A DNA stretch of 64,000 nt from Bacteroidales bacterium (GTDB lineage: Bacteria; Bacteroidota; Bacteroidia; Bacteroidales; F082), in the NCBI GenBank assembly GCA_030690365.1, contig JAUYGX010000097.1, positions 1 through 64,000 of the forward strand, read 5' to 3'. This document shows positions 53,033 through 62,161 of the stretch, piece after piece. Position numbers and translations under genes: made by a program. The notes below the pieces were generated by a model. It was not told the origin of the DNA, did no database searches, and saw only the letters and a program-made list of their open reading frames with translations. The first letter of the stretch is position 1. Every line of letters starts with the position of its first letter.

Positions 53033-53229
53033 AGGTCTGGCGGGTTGACAGGGGTACTTCGCAGCGCAGGTTAATTAATGCACAACTGCGGTATTACTTC
53101 AGGATGAGCCAGGCCGAAGTGGATGAGCTGGACGACGACACCTGGGCAATGTACTGGAACGATTTGATTTGGGTGCGTAACCAGGAGAAAGAAAAGAGTT
53201 TGGCAGGATTAAGAAAATTTGGAATGTAA
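52709..53229 (+). CDS. tail assembly chaperone, frameshifted long form (G-T-like)
   Basis: After a -1 shift at 53020-53026 the reading frame continues VVEVWRVDRGTSQRR...LRKFGM to TAA at 53227-53229, adding about 68 residues and ending 6 bp before the tape-measure start. The product would be about 174 aa. The shifted frame is fully open, and its composition (WNDLIWVRNQ) looks coding. Confidence 0.75.
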
Positions 53230-53235
53230 AAAGCC

Positions 53236-55041
53236 ATGAGCACAAGGGACCTATACTTCAACATTATCGGTAAAGATAAAATGAGCAGCACCATGAATTC
53301 AATAAATGGTGCTTCTTTAAAAACTGAGGCATCCCTTGGCAGGGTTTCCAGCCAATCAAATACCTTAAAAGCGAACATTAGAGGTGCTGCAAACGAAATA
53401 CCCGTGCTTGGTGCCGGGCTTCGATTCTTAACTAATCCACTTGCCATGGCTGCTGGTGGAGTTGCTCTTTTAGCCGCCGGATTTAATGGGGCAGCAAATG
53501 AAGCTGCAAAGTTTAATTCCACTTTCAGGGAGTTGAAAAACCTTAATCTGGATAAATCTGCCCAACAAATTAAAGATTTAAAATCAGATGTTTTAGGGCT
53601 CTCAGCTGAGAAGGGATTTGATCCATTTCAAACCAGCAGAGGTTTTTACGACATCCAATCCGTTACAGGAAAATTTGGGCAGGAAGTAAAACAGATTGTA
53701 AGTAAACAAGGCGAGTTTGCAAATGTATTCCAGGCCGATTTTAATAAATGGATCGAAGGTACAGGAAAGGCAATGGCCAACTATGGCTTTAAAGCTGACA
53801 AACTGGATGAGTTCAACCGATCGGCTTATGCAACTGTAAATGTAGGTTCAATTACATTTGATGAACTTGCCCGGTTACAGGCAGTATATGCCGGAGCTGC
53901 TGCTTCTGCAAAACAATCGTTTAATTCTGCCAACCAGTTGATGACTATGTTTACGGTGAAAACTGAAAAAGCAAATGAGGCTGCAACCATGACAAAATCG
54001 GCCTTCATCGACTTATTCAAAGAAACCACTGTAAAGGCGTTTACCAAAGCCGGCGTAGACATGTATGACAAGGTTACAGGGAAGGCAAGGCAGGTAAGCG
54101 ACATCATGATCGATTTGCATAAAAAGTTCATGCAAACGAAGAATGATCTTGCACTTGATAATCTTCGTAACCAATTTGCAGGCAGTGAAGGCCTTAATAT
54201 GTTGATCCAAACAGCTGCTGATAAAAGTGGTAATTTTTTACGAACACTTGATCAATTTGACAAGGTAGATTTTAATTTCAACAAAGCACTAAAAGAGGCG
54301 AATGAAGATATCACACTTCTTCAGCAAAAAACAGAAAACTTACTTGCCACATCAAAAATACAATTGGGTGAGGAATTGCTGCCATGGAAATTAAAGTGGG
54401 TTCAATTTAGTTTAGAATTCATGCAAAAGGTTAACATGCTTGTAAATGGGCGCGAAGCTGCTGCCGATTATATCAAACGTGGCCAGGTAGGCGAAGTGAG
54501 GGCTGAATACAATGACAAGTTGGCAAAAGCTCATATAATGTCGAAAGATGACTTTGAAAATAATCAATCTGAATTAGTTGCCAAATATCAAAATGCTCTT
54601 GGAATGCGTAATGCATATAAATCACCTGCCGATTTTCATGAAAAAGTAAATGGTGGAGGAATACGCATGCCCGGTGATGCTAAATTTTCTGAATATACAA
54701 GTAGGTGGCAAAGTGTAGCCGATGAATATAAAAAGTATATCCAGCAGTTCCCGGAGTATAGGTCTCACCCGGAATTGAATCCATTTAAAAGCACGAAATC
54801 TGAAGTTGATGGCAATGCCGCAGGAACAGAAGGTGCTGATGGGAAACTAACCCAGGGCATCAGTGATATTTCCGGTGGCGGGGCAAAGCAAACCAACATC
54901 ACCATCAGCATTGGCAAACTCATGGAGGCCATCAACATCAACACCACCAACCTGAGCGAATCTGCCCCCGAAATTGAAGAAAGAATGACCGAAATACTCA
55001 TGCGCTCGCTTAACGGTAGCGCGCAATTATCTAATAACTAA
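53236..55041 (+). CDS. tail tape measure protein
   Basis: 601 aa. Helical and Ala/Lys-rich, with a hydrophobic segment (FLTNPLAMAAGGVALLAAGFNGAA, about 70-95). The N-terminal part matches tape-measure fold patterns (RDLYFNIIGKDKMSSTMNSI). At 601 aa it predicts a fairly short tail of roughly 90 nm, using about 0.15 nm per residue. It sets tail length and moves with DNA on ejection. Confidence 0.82.
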   Translation: MSTRDLYFNIIGKDKMSSTMNSINGASLKTEASLGRVSSQSNTLKANIRGAANEIPVLGAGLRFLTNPLAMAAGGVALLAAGFNGAANEAAKFNSTFRELKNLNLDKSAQQIKDLKSDVLGLSAEKGFDPFQTSRGFYDIQSVTGKFGQEVKQIVSKQGEFANVFQADFNKWIEGTGKAMANYGFKADKLDEFNRSAYATVNVGSITFDELARLQAVYAGAAASAKQSFNSANQLMTMFTVKTEKANEAATMTKSAFIDLFKETTVKAFTKAGVDMYDKVTGKARQVSDIMIDLHKKFMQTKNDLALDNLRNQFAGSEGLNMLIQTAADKSGNFLRTLDQFDKVDFNFNKALKEANEDITLLQQKTENLLATSKIQLGEELLPWKLKWVQFSLEFMQKVNMLVNGREAAADYIKRGQVGEVRAEYNDKLAKAHIMSKDDFENNQSELVAKYQNALGMRNAYKSPADFHEKVNGGGIRMPGDAKFSEYTSRWQSVADEYKKYIQQFPEYRSHPELNPFKSTKSEVDGNAAGTEGADGKLTQGISDISGGGAKQTNITISIGKLMEAININTTNLSESAPEIEERMTEILMRSLNGSAQLSNN

Positions 55042-55622
55042 TGATAGCTATTATAGATCTATATTATCAGGCGTTTGGAATCAAAGGAGGAGCATATCCC
55101 AAATTTGATACCAACTCATCCGTGCCCGATTCGGTGTACATTGACGATATGGATGTTTATGGCAACACCATTGGTATCGATGAAAACAAGTATTCTGTTA
55201 AAAGCATTTTTGGCACGCCCATCCACATGCCTTTTAAAATAGACGATTACTGGCTGCCCAACGAACCTCTCGTCACTTTGACAGGTGGAAAGAACATTGT
55301 AAAAACCGTTGTAACGGGATTGAAAGGTACTGTAAAAGAAGAAATCAGCACCAACGATATCATGATCGTTATTAAGGGCATCGTAACGAACGATGACAAC
55401 GACGACTACCCGGAAGCTGACATGTCGAATATCCGCAAGCTGTGCGAAGCCGAGGGCATGCGTTCGGTGGTTAATAAGCTGCTGCGCATCTATGGCGTTG
55501 ACAATATCGTAATTGAGAGCTATAACATCTTTGGCATTGCAGGCCACCAAAGTCAGCAAGCCTACCAGATCAATGCCTGGAGCGACCGGCCTGTTGAACT
55601 AATATTGAGGGAGGGCGTATAA
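55041..55622 (+). CDS. DUF6046-like tail protein
   Basis: 193 aa. Beta-rich with GTPIHMPFKIDDYWLPNEPLVTLTGGKNIVKTVV, TNDIMIVIKGIV and a C-terminal QAYQINAWSDRPVELILREGV block. This matches the DUF6046 group that follows tape measures in Bacteroidota Mu-like phages. It overlaps both neighbours by a base. Probable tail-tip or baseplate connector, possibly the Mu gp43/N counterpart. Confidence 0.65.
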   Translation: MIAIIDLYYQAFGIKGGAYPKFDTNSSVPDSVYIDDMDVYGNTIGIDENKYSVKSIFGTPIHMPFKIDDYWLPNEPLVTLTGGKNIVKTVVTGLKGTVKEEISTNDIMIVIKGIVTNDDNDDYPEADMSNIRKLCEAEGMRSVVNKLLRIYGVDNIVIESYNIFGIAGHQSQQAYQINAWSDRPVELILREGV

Positions 55623-56566
55623 TGTTAATACTTCAATGTAAAATCAACATCGGAAAGTACGTGTTTAACCACGTTAACCTGGTTACTATCGACAGCAGCC
55701 GGGCAAACCTGAGCGATACCGCTGTAATAAAATTACCCCAAAAATATGCCGGCAAATACCTTGCTTCTGAAATCAACACAGGCGATGCGGTTGAAATATA
55801 TCTGGGTTACAAACCCGAAATGAAACTGGAGTTTACAGGCTATGTGAGTGAGGTGAATCCCAACATACAGGTTGAAATCAAGTGCGAGGACAGCATGTAT
55901 AAATTAAAGCAAACAAAGCCAACACCCTTAAATTATACCGGCGATTTAAAAGGGTTGCTTACCCGTTTGGTTCCCGGATCCACCATAGAGGTACCCGACA
56001 TGAAGCTGACCAACTTTAAGGTAGATGGCAAAGGCTCTGTGGCCTACGTGTTACAAAAACTTAAAGAAGGTTTTGGACTTGATATTTACTTTCGTGGCAC
56101 CACCTTATTTGCAGGATTGCCGTTAACCGACAGTAAGGCCATTGCCGATCCGCATGTGGTTTACAATCTCGAAAAAAATGTAATTAACCCACAGCTTAAT
56201 TTTCGCAAAGAAGCAGATGTAAAGCTGAAGGTGAAAGCCATCTCCATACTGCCAAACAACACAAGGCTGGAAGTGGAAACGGGAGATGCTGATGGAGCTT
56301 TGCGCACCCTTCATTTTTATAACCTAACCACCACAGCCGAGCTGATGGTGCAGGCTGAACAAACACTCAAGAGTTTGAAATACGAAGGCTTTGAAGGCAG
56401 CCTGATGGCCTTTGGTGCCCCCTATTGCGAGCACGGACAAATTGCCAGCATCGTAGATCCACGCTTCGACAGCCGCAAAGGCAATCACTACATCGACAGG
56501 GTTGTGGTAAGTTTTGGCGAACAGGGTTTTCGCAGACGTGTATTTTTAGGAAGGAGGGCATCATGA
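55622..56566 (+). CDS. baseplate hub protein (Mu gp44/P-like)
   Basis: 314 aa. The beta-barrel N-terminus VTIDSSRANLSDTAVIKLP, with INTGDAVEIYLGYKPEMKLEFTGYVSEVNPNIQ, is the typical hub/late-control fold. The C-terminus HGQIASIVDPRFDSRKGNHYIDRV is also hub-like. It sits at the centre of the baseplate. Confidence 0.7.
   Translation: MLILQCKINIGKYVFNHVNLVTIDSSRANLSDTAVIKLPQKYAGKYLASEINTGDAVEIYLGYKPEMKLEFTGYVSEVNPNIQVEIKCEDSMYKLKQTKPTPLNYTGDLKGLLTRLVPGSTIEVPDMKLTNFKVDGKGSVAYVLQKLKEGFGLDIYFRGTTLFAGLPLTDSKAIADPHVVYNLEKNVINPQLNFRKEADVKLKVKAISILPNNTRLEVETGDADGALRTLHFYNLTTTAELMVQAEQTLKSLKYEGFEGSLMAFGAPYCEHGQIASIVDPRFDSRKGNHYIDRVVVSFGEQGFRRRVFLGRRAS
56551..56558 (+). promoter_or_regulatory. strong Shine-Dalgarno site
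   Basis: AAGGAGGG lies 4-5 nt before the ATG at 56563. It decides this start over the much longer in-frame ORF from 56425. Such strong sites are uncommon in Bacteroidota. Confidence 0.6.
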
Positions 56567-57087
56567 CCATTGATGAAAAAATAAGAGAATCCCTTCAGAG
56601 CTTTATTAATAGCATGGTCCCATTGCTCATTCAACCGGCAAAGGTTACGGCTGTCGACATGACAAAACAAACCTGCGATGTTTCTTTTCTAGATCCTGAC
56701 CTGGCCCCTCACAATGCCGTTCACCTCACTGCCGGAATCAGCAGCGATTTTGGCTTTGTGCCAGAACCTGAATTGAACTCGGTGGTGTATGTGGCCTTTG
56801 TAAACAACGACGAGCAATGGGCTTTCGTGGCTTTGTTTACCAAATTGGCCAGTTTGAAGCTGCGGGGAGATCAGCATGGCGGGTTGGTAAAAGTTGCTGA
56901 TAATGTTGACCGACTTAATAAAATTGAACAGGACTTAAACAACCTTAAAACAGCTTTTAAATCGTGGGTAACAAGTCCGAATGACGGAGGTGCAGCACTC
57001 AAGGCAATTACCGCAACCTGGTTTGGATCCAGTTTGGAATTGACTAAGCAATCACACATCGAGAATAAAGAAGTACAGCATGGCTAA
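56563..57087 (+). CDS. baseplate protein (gpV/gp45 spike region)
   Basis: 174 aa from the ATG at 56563. An OB-like N-terminal part (QPAKVTAVDMTKQTCDVSFLDP, EPELNSVVYVAFVNNDEQWAFVALF) resembles the spike/hub-associated baseplate assembly family (Mu gp45, P2 gpV). The C-terminus is helical (NVDRLNKIEQDLNNLKTAF) rather than the usual spike tip. It overlaps the next gene by 8 bp. Confidence 0.6.
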   Translation: MTIDEKIRESLQSFINSMVPLLIQPAKVTAVDMTKQTCDVSFLDPDLAPHNAVHLTAGISSDFGFVPEPELNSVVYVAFVNNDEQWAFVALFTKLASLKLRGDQHGGLVKVADNVDRLNKIEQDLNNLKTAFKSWVTSPNDGGAALKAITATWFGSSLELTKQSHIENKEVQHG

Positions 57088-57379
57088 AACGACCGACATA
57101 TTACTTGATGCTGATTTCGACCTTCAGGCAAAGAATGGCGATTTTGTGCTTGGCGATGCCACGTTACAAAACCAACAACTGATTCTACTGAGCCACAAAG
57201 GCGAATTAAAACAAGAGCCTTTATTAGGTGTTGGCCTCCGCAACTATCTGCTTGATGACGCAACCATACACGAGATGCACCAGGAAATTCAAAAACAATT
57301 TAGCCTTGATGGGATGACGGTTAACGAAATTTCAGGGAATAATTGGAGTACAACTAAAATAGATGCCAATTATGAGTAA
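57080..57379 (+). CDS. baseplate wedge protein (gp25/Mu gp46-like)
   Basis: 99 aa. The sequence DILLDADFDLQAKNGDFVLGDATLQNQQLILLSHKGELK, QEPLLGVGLRNYLLDD is typical of Bacteroidota gp25-like baseplate wedge subunits (Mu gp46, P2 gpW). It links hub and baseplate J. Confidence 0.72.
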   Translation: MAKTTDILLDADFDLQAKNGDFVLGDATLQNQQLILLSHKGELKQEPLLGVGLRNYLLDDATIHEMHQEIQKQFSLDGMTVNEISGNNWSTTKIDANYE

Positions 57380-57944
57380 TGTAACTGCATATTCAAGGCA
57401 ATCGGTATTCGATATCGCTATTCAGGAGTTTGGCTCAATTGAAGCCGTATTTGATTTGTTGGTCGCCAACCCTGGGTTGGCCTTCGACAGTATGATAGCT
57501 TCTGGTACTACTTTAAAAATTACACCCGCAATTCTTTATAAAGATGTGGTTGATTTTTATCAAAAATATGCTTTAAAACCCGCCACCGGCGACATAGCAG
57601 GATTAATTGAATATACAAAATCTGATGGAGGCATGATTACAAAAACATACAATTACGATTTGGCAAATGGTAATAATACATTTGATGGCGTACGACTTTA
57701 TAACTTATCGGACAACCTAACTATTCAAATAAACTACATTGCTATCAATACAGGTGTTGTTGTTTACATTGATTCGAGCCTCGATGGTATTAATTACAGC
57801 CCTATACCTGATGCAAGCTATACGCTTGATGCATCGCTGATGACACATCAATTTTTAATCATAGGATTAACAACTGCATATGTACGATTAAGGGTCGAGA
57901 ATGCTCAATCAGGTATGATTTCTAACATGATAATTGAGGTATAA
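57363..57944 (+). CDS. LysM-like/tail-fibre-associated protein
   Basis: 193 aa (ATG 57363; ATG 57372 is possible). Residues about 10-60 look LysM-like (VFDIAIQEFGSIEAVFDLLVANPGLAF). Residues about 95-190 form a beta domain with FDGVRLYNLSDNLTIQINY and SSLDGINYSPIPDASYT, similar to the 106-aa protein at 60209. It is inserted between two baseplate proteins and probably attaches to the tail periphery. Confidence 0.55.
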   Translation: MPIMSNVTAYSRQSVFDIAIQEFGSIEAVFDLLVANPGLAFDSMIASGTTLKITPAILYKDVVDFYQKYALKPATGDIAGLIEYTKSDGGMITKTYNYDLANGNNTFDGVRLYNLSDNLTIQINYIAINTGVVVYIDSSLDGINYSPIPDASYTLDASLMTHQFLIIGLTTAYVRLRVENAQSGMISNMIIEV

Positions 57945-58840
57945 TGGAAAAACGAACACTCACCGAAATATACAATGCCATTGCGCTCGAAAAAGCAAAC
58001 ATGAGCGTATTAAATAGCTGGTATACTGATAATGCTAATCCGGGAAGTGTGCTCGATGATGAGCAAACGTTACTCGAAGACTTAACATCCATATCTAAGG
58101 TGGCCATATGGCGATTATTTATGTTTATCATCGCGGTGGCGATATGGATTCATGAAGGTTTATGGTTTGTATTTAGGTCAGAGGTTGATACATCAATAGA
58201 CAAACACCAACCTCACACAACACGGTGGTATCAGGAAGAGAGTAAAACATTTCAGTATGGTGACGATCTGGCCTGGAATGCTGAAAAACATCGGTATGAA
58301 TACGCTGTATATGATAAAACAAAACGTATTATACAGCGGTCGGCAGCTTATGAAGGTAGTGGTATTGTCGCAATTAAAGTAGCAAGGTTGTTAAATAATG
58401 AACTGGCTGCTCTTGATGAACAACAGGAGGCTGCTTTTACCGCTTTTTGGCAAAAAAATAAAGATGCAGGTGTTGTAATAAATATTATTACCTCAGCTGC
58501 CGATTTGCTAAAATTAGAGTATGAAATTTTCTTCGACCCGTTGATCATTGCACCAGATGGTTCGTTGATTAGTGATCCGGCCATTCGCCCGGTTGATGAT
58601 GCAATTAATAATTATATCGCCAATCTCGACTTCAACGGACGTTTTCGCCTCGAAAAATGTGATGCATATATTTATGATGTAGTTGGGGTGATCGATTATA
58701 AACGTGTTTCGGCCCAAACCAAAGCCGGACTAAATGACTATGAAGATATTAATATTTCAAAGGTAGCATTATCGGGTTATTTTATCATTGACCCAGATAA
58801 TACGCTACAAGATTTAATTACATATACAGCTAATGTTTAA
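57944..58840 (+). CDS. baseplate J-like protein
   Basis: 298 aa. One hydrophobic segment in the N-terminal half (AIWRLFMFIIAVAIWIHEGLW) is a feature of the Bacteroidota baseplate-J-like group. The middle matches its block (VAIKVARLLNNELAALDEQQEAAFTAFWQKNKDAG), and the C-terminus (YEDINISKVALSGYFIIDPDN) is beta-rich. Position after the gp25-like gene supports a Mu gp47-type wedge protein. Confidence 0.65.
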   Translation: MEKRTLTEIYNAIALEKANMSVLNSWYTDNANPGSVLDDEQTLLEDLTSISKVAIWRLFMFIIAVAIWIHEGLWFVFRSEVDTSIDKHQPHTTRWYQEESKTFQYGDDLAWNAEKHRYEYAVYDKTKRIIQRSAAYEGSGIVAIKVARLLNNELAALDEQQEAAFTAFWQKNKDAGVVINIITSAADLLKLEYEIFFDPLIIAPDGSLISDPAIRPVDDAINNYIANLDFNGRFRLEKCDAYIYDVVGVIDYKRVSAQTKAGLNDYEDINISKVALSGYFIIDPDNTLQDLITYTANV

Positions 58841-59354
58841 TACAAATATATATAACGTAAGTCATTTATTGCTTCCTATTGCTTTACGTAAGCCTAAAAC
58901 AATTGCGTGGTTAAAGATTTATATAAGTCAGATAAAGCTATTGATGGACATTTTTGTAACCTATCGTGAAGATTCGTTGTTTTTCTTAGCCCACGATAGC
59001 CGAGTTATTTATCTTGAACACATCCTTAATTTTCGTTTTAATCCGGCTAAAAACACAGAAGATCCTAATTACGTTGGTAATGGTATTTATATAAGTGATG
59101 CTAACACCTCTTCAGAGGTTTATATTTACAATAAATCGGAAAATGTTGATGTATCTGATGAAACCTTTTTACACAATTCAAGTGGTGAGCAACCATTTGA
59201 TGAGGTTTATGTGTACAATACAATCCAAACATATGGGTATTCAGGCTTCGTTATCAATGTGCCTACGGTATTCAATATTAACGAAAACAAATTAAAAGCT
59301 TTGGTTGAAAGGTTAAAATTGGCTGGGAAAATTTACACTATAAAATATTACTGA
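58833..59354 (+). CDS. tail protein (gpI/gp48-like region)
   Basis: 173 aa. Helical N-terminus (HLLLPIALRKPKTIAWLKIYISQI) and beta-rich acidic centre (VYIYNKSENVDVSDETFL). Known Bacteroidota Mu-like phages have a comparable protein between baseplate J and the fibre. The final segment (NINENKLKALVERLKLAGKIYTIKYY) resembles gpI-like C-termini. It overlaps the preceding gene by 8 bp. Confidence 0.5.
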   Translation: MFNTNIYNVSHLLLPIALRKPKTIAWLKIYISQIKLLMDIFVTYREDSLFFLAHDSRVIYLEHILNFRFNPAKNTEDPNYVGNGIYISDANTSSEVYIYNKSENVDVSDETFLHNSSGEQPFDEVYVYNTIQTYGYSGFVINVPTVFNINENKLKALVERLKLAGKIYTIKYY

Positions 59355-60196
59355 TGAATAAATTAAAAACAACAGATATCGGAGGATTTCCGCTTAGGCT
59401 CGATGACTTAAGATGGCTTGATGATGCACAACGCGAAGCCTTTATGGCTGTCATTAAAACGCTCATAGGTGAATATGATTACGCCCGCCTATTTGGTTGC
59501 GACCTTATCGATACCGAACAAGGAACAATCGAATGCACTAGCGGGTATGTTTATTTTAACGACGAAATATTTTATGTCGAACCAAGCTGGGTAAATGATT
59601 CATTTAACCCTTCACAGATGTTTTTTGTTGAAGATGTTAGTTATGACACGCCAGCAGGGCTAAAAACGTTTGAGGATACAACGACTCATGAAACTTATGA
59701 GATTCGACGTGCAACGATGGTGGGTTCATTAACAACTCCGCCGGCATCTATGCCTGCCTATTCCCCCAATTTTATAACAATTTTAAAAGCACGATTAGAT
59801 TTATACGAACCTCCCTTGATCACGGCATGGGAGGTAGTGCCATTTACCACATCAAATGTATCAATAGTTGGCGGCGCGCTCAGTTCCGTAGAGGGAAATA
59901 TGAAGTATAAAGTTAAGGGAAAAATTACCCATGCAATCATCAATCTAAAGGTGACAATAAGTACGCTAGGCAGTATGATTAAAATAGTGCTTCCAGGCAC
60001 TGTGGTCATTAACCAAAATGTTTTTGCCACCAACCTGATGCACAACCTTCAAGGTGGTGGCGCAAAATATCCGGTTGTAAGGCTGATGGCCTGGAATGAC
60101 ACCACACATCTATCCATTGCTTCAATCATTAGTGGTGAAGATTTGGACGCAGGCAATTACGATTTTTATGGAGAAATAACATTTGAAAACGTTTAA
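59354..60196 (+). CDS. tail-fibre/baseplate-associated protein
   Basis: 280 aa. The N-terminus (TDIGGFPLRLDDLRWLDDAQREAFMAVIKTLIG) is a helical attachment domain, followed by a beta-rich region with CTSGYVYFNDEIFYVEPSW. The C-terminal half is not recognised. It starts at the last base of the previous stop, in the tail operon. Confidence 0.5.
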   Translation: MNKLKTTDIGGFPLRLDDLRWLDDAQREAFMAVIKTLIGEYDYARLFGCDLIDTEQGTIECTSGYVYFNDEIFYVEPSWVNDSFNPSQMFFVEDVSYDTPAGLKTFEDTTTHETYEIRRATMVGSLTTPPASMPAYSPNFITILKARLDLYEPPLITAWEVVPFTTSNVSIVGGALSSVEGNMKYKVKGKITHAIINLKVTISTLGSMIKIVLPGTVVINQNVFATNLMHNLQGGGAKYPVVRLMAWNDTTHLSIASIISGEDLDAGNYDFYGEITFENV

Positions 60197-60208
60197 AAAA
60201 TTAATAAA

Positions 60209-60529
60209 ATGTCTTTAAAAACTCTTAATGTAAACTACAACATCTCCGGCGGAGATCATGTATTTGAAGCTATACAGCTGGATAATGACAATTTAGCCAT
60301 CTCGGTGATTTATACCGGAATCAATAGTACTGATGCCGAATTAAGACTTGAGCAATCAGTCGATGGTATTAACTTCAACGAAGTACCCGGATCAAATCAA
60401 ACCATCAACAATGCCAAACCATCGCATATGTTTAACATACTGGCCAAACGCGGGTTATTCATTCGTCTGGTTTTGATCATTCATTCAGCAACGGCTGGCT
60501 TAATTAATAAAATCAACGCATTAACTTAA
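60209..60529 (+). CDS. small fibre-domain protein
   Basis: 106 aa, beta-rich. FEAIQLDNDNLAISVIYTGINST, SVDGINFNEVPGSNQTI and RLVLIIHSATAGLINKI align by pattern with the C-terminal domain of the 57363 protein. Probably a small tail-surface or fibre accessory protein, directly before the DGR-variable tail protein. Confidence 0.5.
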   Translation: MSLKTLNVNYNISGGDHVFEAIQLDNDNLAISVIYTGINSTDAELRLEQSVDGINFNEVPGSNQTINNAKPSHMFNILAKRGLFIRLVLIIHSATAGLINKINALT

Positions 60530-60531
60530 TT

Positions 60532-60539
60532 AAAGGAGG
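60532..60539 (+). promoter_or_regulatory. strong Shine-Dalgarno site of the variable protein
   Basis: AAAGGAGG lies 9 nt before the ATG at 60549 and fixes this start. It would give a high rate of synthesis of the receptor-binding protein. Confidence 0.6.
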
Positions 60540-60548
60540 AAGAAACAT

Positions 60549-62132
60549 ATGTCTACAGGAACATCAAAAGTAGTTAACCTACTAGGTACTTCAGGTATTG
60601 GTGATTTAGCATCGCTCCCAGCTGCAACCTCACTTAATGCTGAAGATTTGCTATTAATCGAGCAGGCAAGTGAAAACAAAAGCCTGTCGGCTGCTCTATT
60701 GCCAGGTGGTGCAGGCTTCCGCATTGATTCATTCGTTTACAACGATACAACCGAGGCCGTTGAGGATGTGATAGATACCTATCAGGATGTAGTAAACGAC
60801 GCTAAACCATGTGTTGTTGACGGCAACAATCAGGTCAAATATTTCCTAAATCGCTCTGATTTTCGATTTAAAGAAAATGGCGAACCAGCTAATATTTATG
60901 GTTTCAAAACAAATACAGTTGTAAACATTTCCGGGACCGACTATACGGTTCTTGCTACCGATTTTGGCAATGTTGTCATCCGTTTCCCAAAAATGTACTA
61001 CTCACATCGCTACTTATTAGGAAAGCATTACTACCAGCAGAGTAAGTACAATTTTGCAGGCTCGAAAGTACACCCTGCATTTAAGCGATACGATGCAAAC
61101 GCTAATGACGTTATCGAGGTTGATTACACTAATATTGGAAAGTATGAAGGTGTGCTTTTCGATACCTCAAAAAACAGGTGTGCCGATGGCATTTACATCG
61201 ATGCAAGCATTACGGCTGTATCGGCAACAAAAACCATCACCCCAGTAGCTCCAATACAGTACCTGCAAACGGGCGATGTAATTAAAGAGACAACGGCTGT
61301 GTTAGGCAATGCCAATGCCGTTTACACAATCGACGCGGTTACGCGCGATGCAAACTCACAAACGACTTCATTTACCGTACTTGAGGTTATAAATGATGTT
61401 GGTTCAGCAACGACAATCTCTTTACGCAACGACGTTGATTTTGAATCTGATAAATTAATGAGCGTGAGCGGCTACAAACCACTCACCTATATTTCGCAAA
61501 CCGAGGCCAGGCAATTGGCCGAAAACAATGGCGTAAAATACTCACAGCAAGTTTATGCCGACTGGTTTTTAATACAACTATTGGCAGCGGTGAAGTACTC
61601 AACCCTCAACATCCAAACCGAATTGGGATCTGGCAAAACTGGTAGCAATTCCGATTACAAATATGTGAGCGTAACTGGAGTGAGCAATGCAACCGGAATG
61701 GCCGATTTTATCGATAATACTATCAACAAAGAATTGTTAGGAGGCAGCTCAATATTTGGTCTAGAGCAATTGTTCGGAAATTTATTTAAATGGATTGAAG
61801 GCATGATGGTAAATAATTGGGTGATTTCACTTTCTGAGGATAATTCTCAATTCGATGTTGCAGGATCGTTTTTGAATACAGGGCTTGAACTACCTCATGC
61901 TAATGGGTATTGGGGTAAAATCATTAATACCGATAAGGGGATATTTCCAGCTACTGTCGATGGTTCGAGTGCTAACGATTTAGGAGATTACTTTTATCAG
62001 ATATCAGGTGACAGAGTGGGTCGTGTTGGCGGCAATTTGAGCAGTGGGGCGTTTGCCGGGTTGTCGTTTCTCTATTGCAACTATTCTGCGTTAGATCGTA
62101 GTTGGTATATCGGGGCGCGCGTTCGCTCTTAA
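60549..62132 (+). CDS. DGR-diversified tail protein with C-type-lectin fold
   Basis: 527 aa. The C-terminal third (about 310-527) is a formylglycine-generating-enzyme/sulfatase-modifying-factor type CLec domain: ISQTEARQLAENNGVKY, FGLEQLFGNLFKWIEG and the final GGNLSSGAFAGLSFLYCNYS. The last 36 codons are the variable repeat. Fifteen residues (492, 498, 499, 501, 502, 507, 509, 512, 514, 516, 518, 520, 522, 524, 527) differ from the template-encoded ones. It is the last tail gene and probably the receptor-binding protein. Upstream parts (about 1-300) attach it to the tail. Confidence 0.9.
   Translation: MSTGTSKVVNLLGTSGIGDLASLPAATSLNAEDLLLIEQASENKSLSAALLPGGAGFRIDSFVYNDTTEAVEDVIDTYQDVVNDAKPCVVDGNNQVKYFLNRSDFRFKENGEPANIYGFKTNTVVNISGTDYTVLATDFGNVVIRFPKMYYSHRYLLGKHYYQQSKYNFAGSKVHPAFKRYDANANDVIEVDYTNIGKYEGVLFDTSKNRCADGIYIDASITAVSATKTITPVAPIQYLQTGDVIKETTAVLGNANAVYTIDAVTRDANSQTTSFTVLEVINDVGSATTISLRNDVDFESDKLMSVSGYKPLTYISQTEARQLAENNGVKYSQQVYADWFLIQLLAAVKYSTLNIQTELGSGKTGSNSDYKYVSVTGVSNATGMADFIDNTINKELLGGSSIFGLEQLFGNLFKWIEGMMVNNWVISLSEDNSQFDVAGSFLNTGLELPHANGYWGKIINTDKGIFPATVDGSSANDLGDYFYQISGDRVGRVGGNLSSGAFAGLSFLYCNYSALDRSWYIGARVRS
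62015..62131 (+). repeat. DGR variable repeat (VR)
   Basis: A 117-bp segment at the 3' end of the tail gene aligns without gaps to the TR at 62182-62298. There are 17 differences: 62023, 62041, 62044, 62049, 62052, 62053, 62068, 62073, 62082, 62088, 62094, 62101, 62106, 62112, 62119, 62126, 62127. The TR base is A at every one; VR has G nine times, T seven times and C once. The 62126-62131 end is less certain. Confidence 0.93.
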
Positions 62133-62161
62133 AGATGAGATTTAGAACGTTTTGCAAAAAA

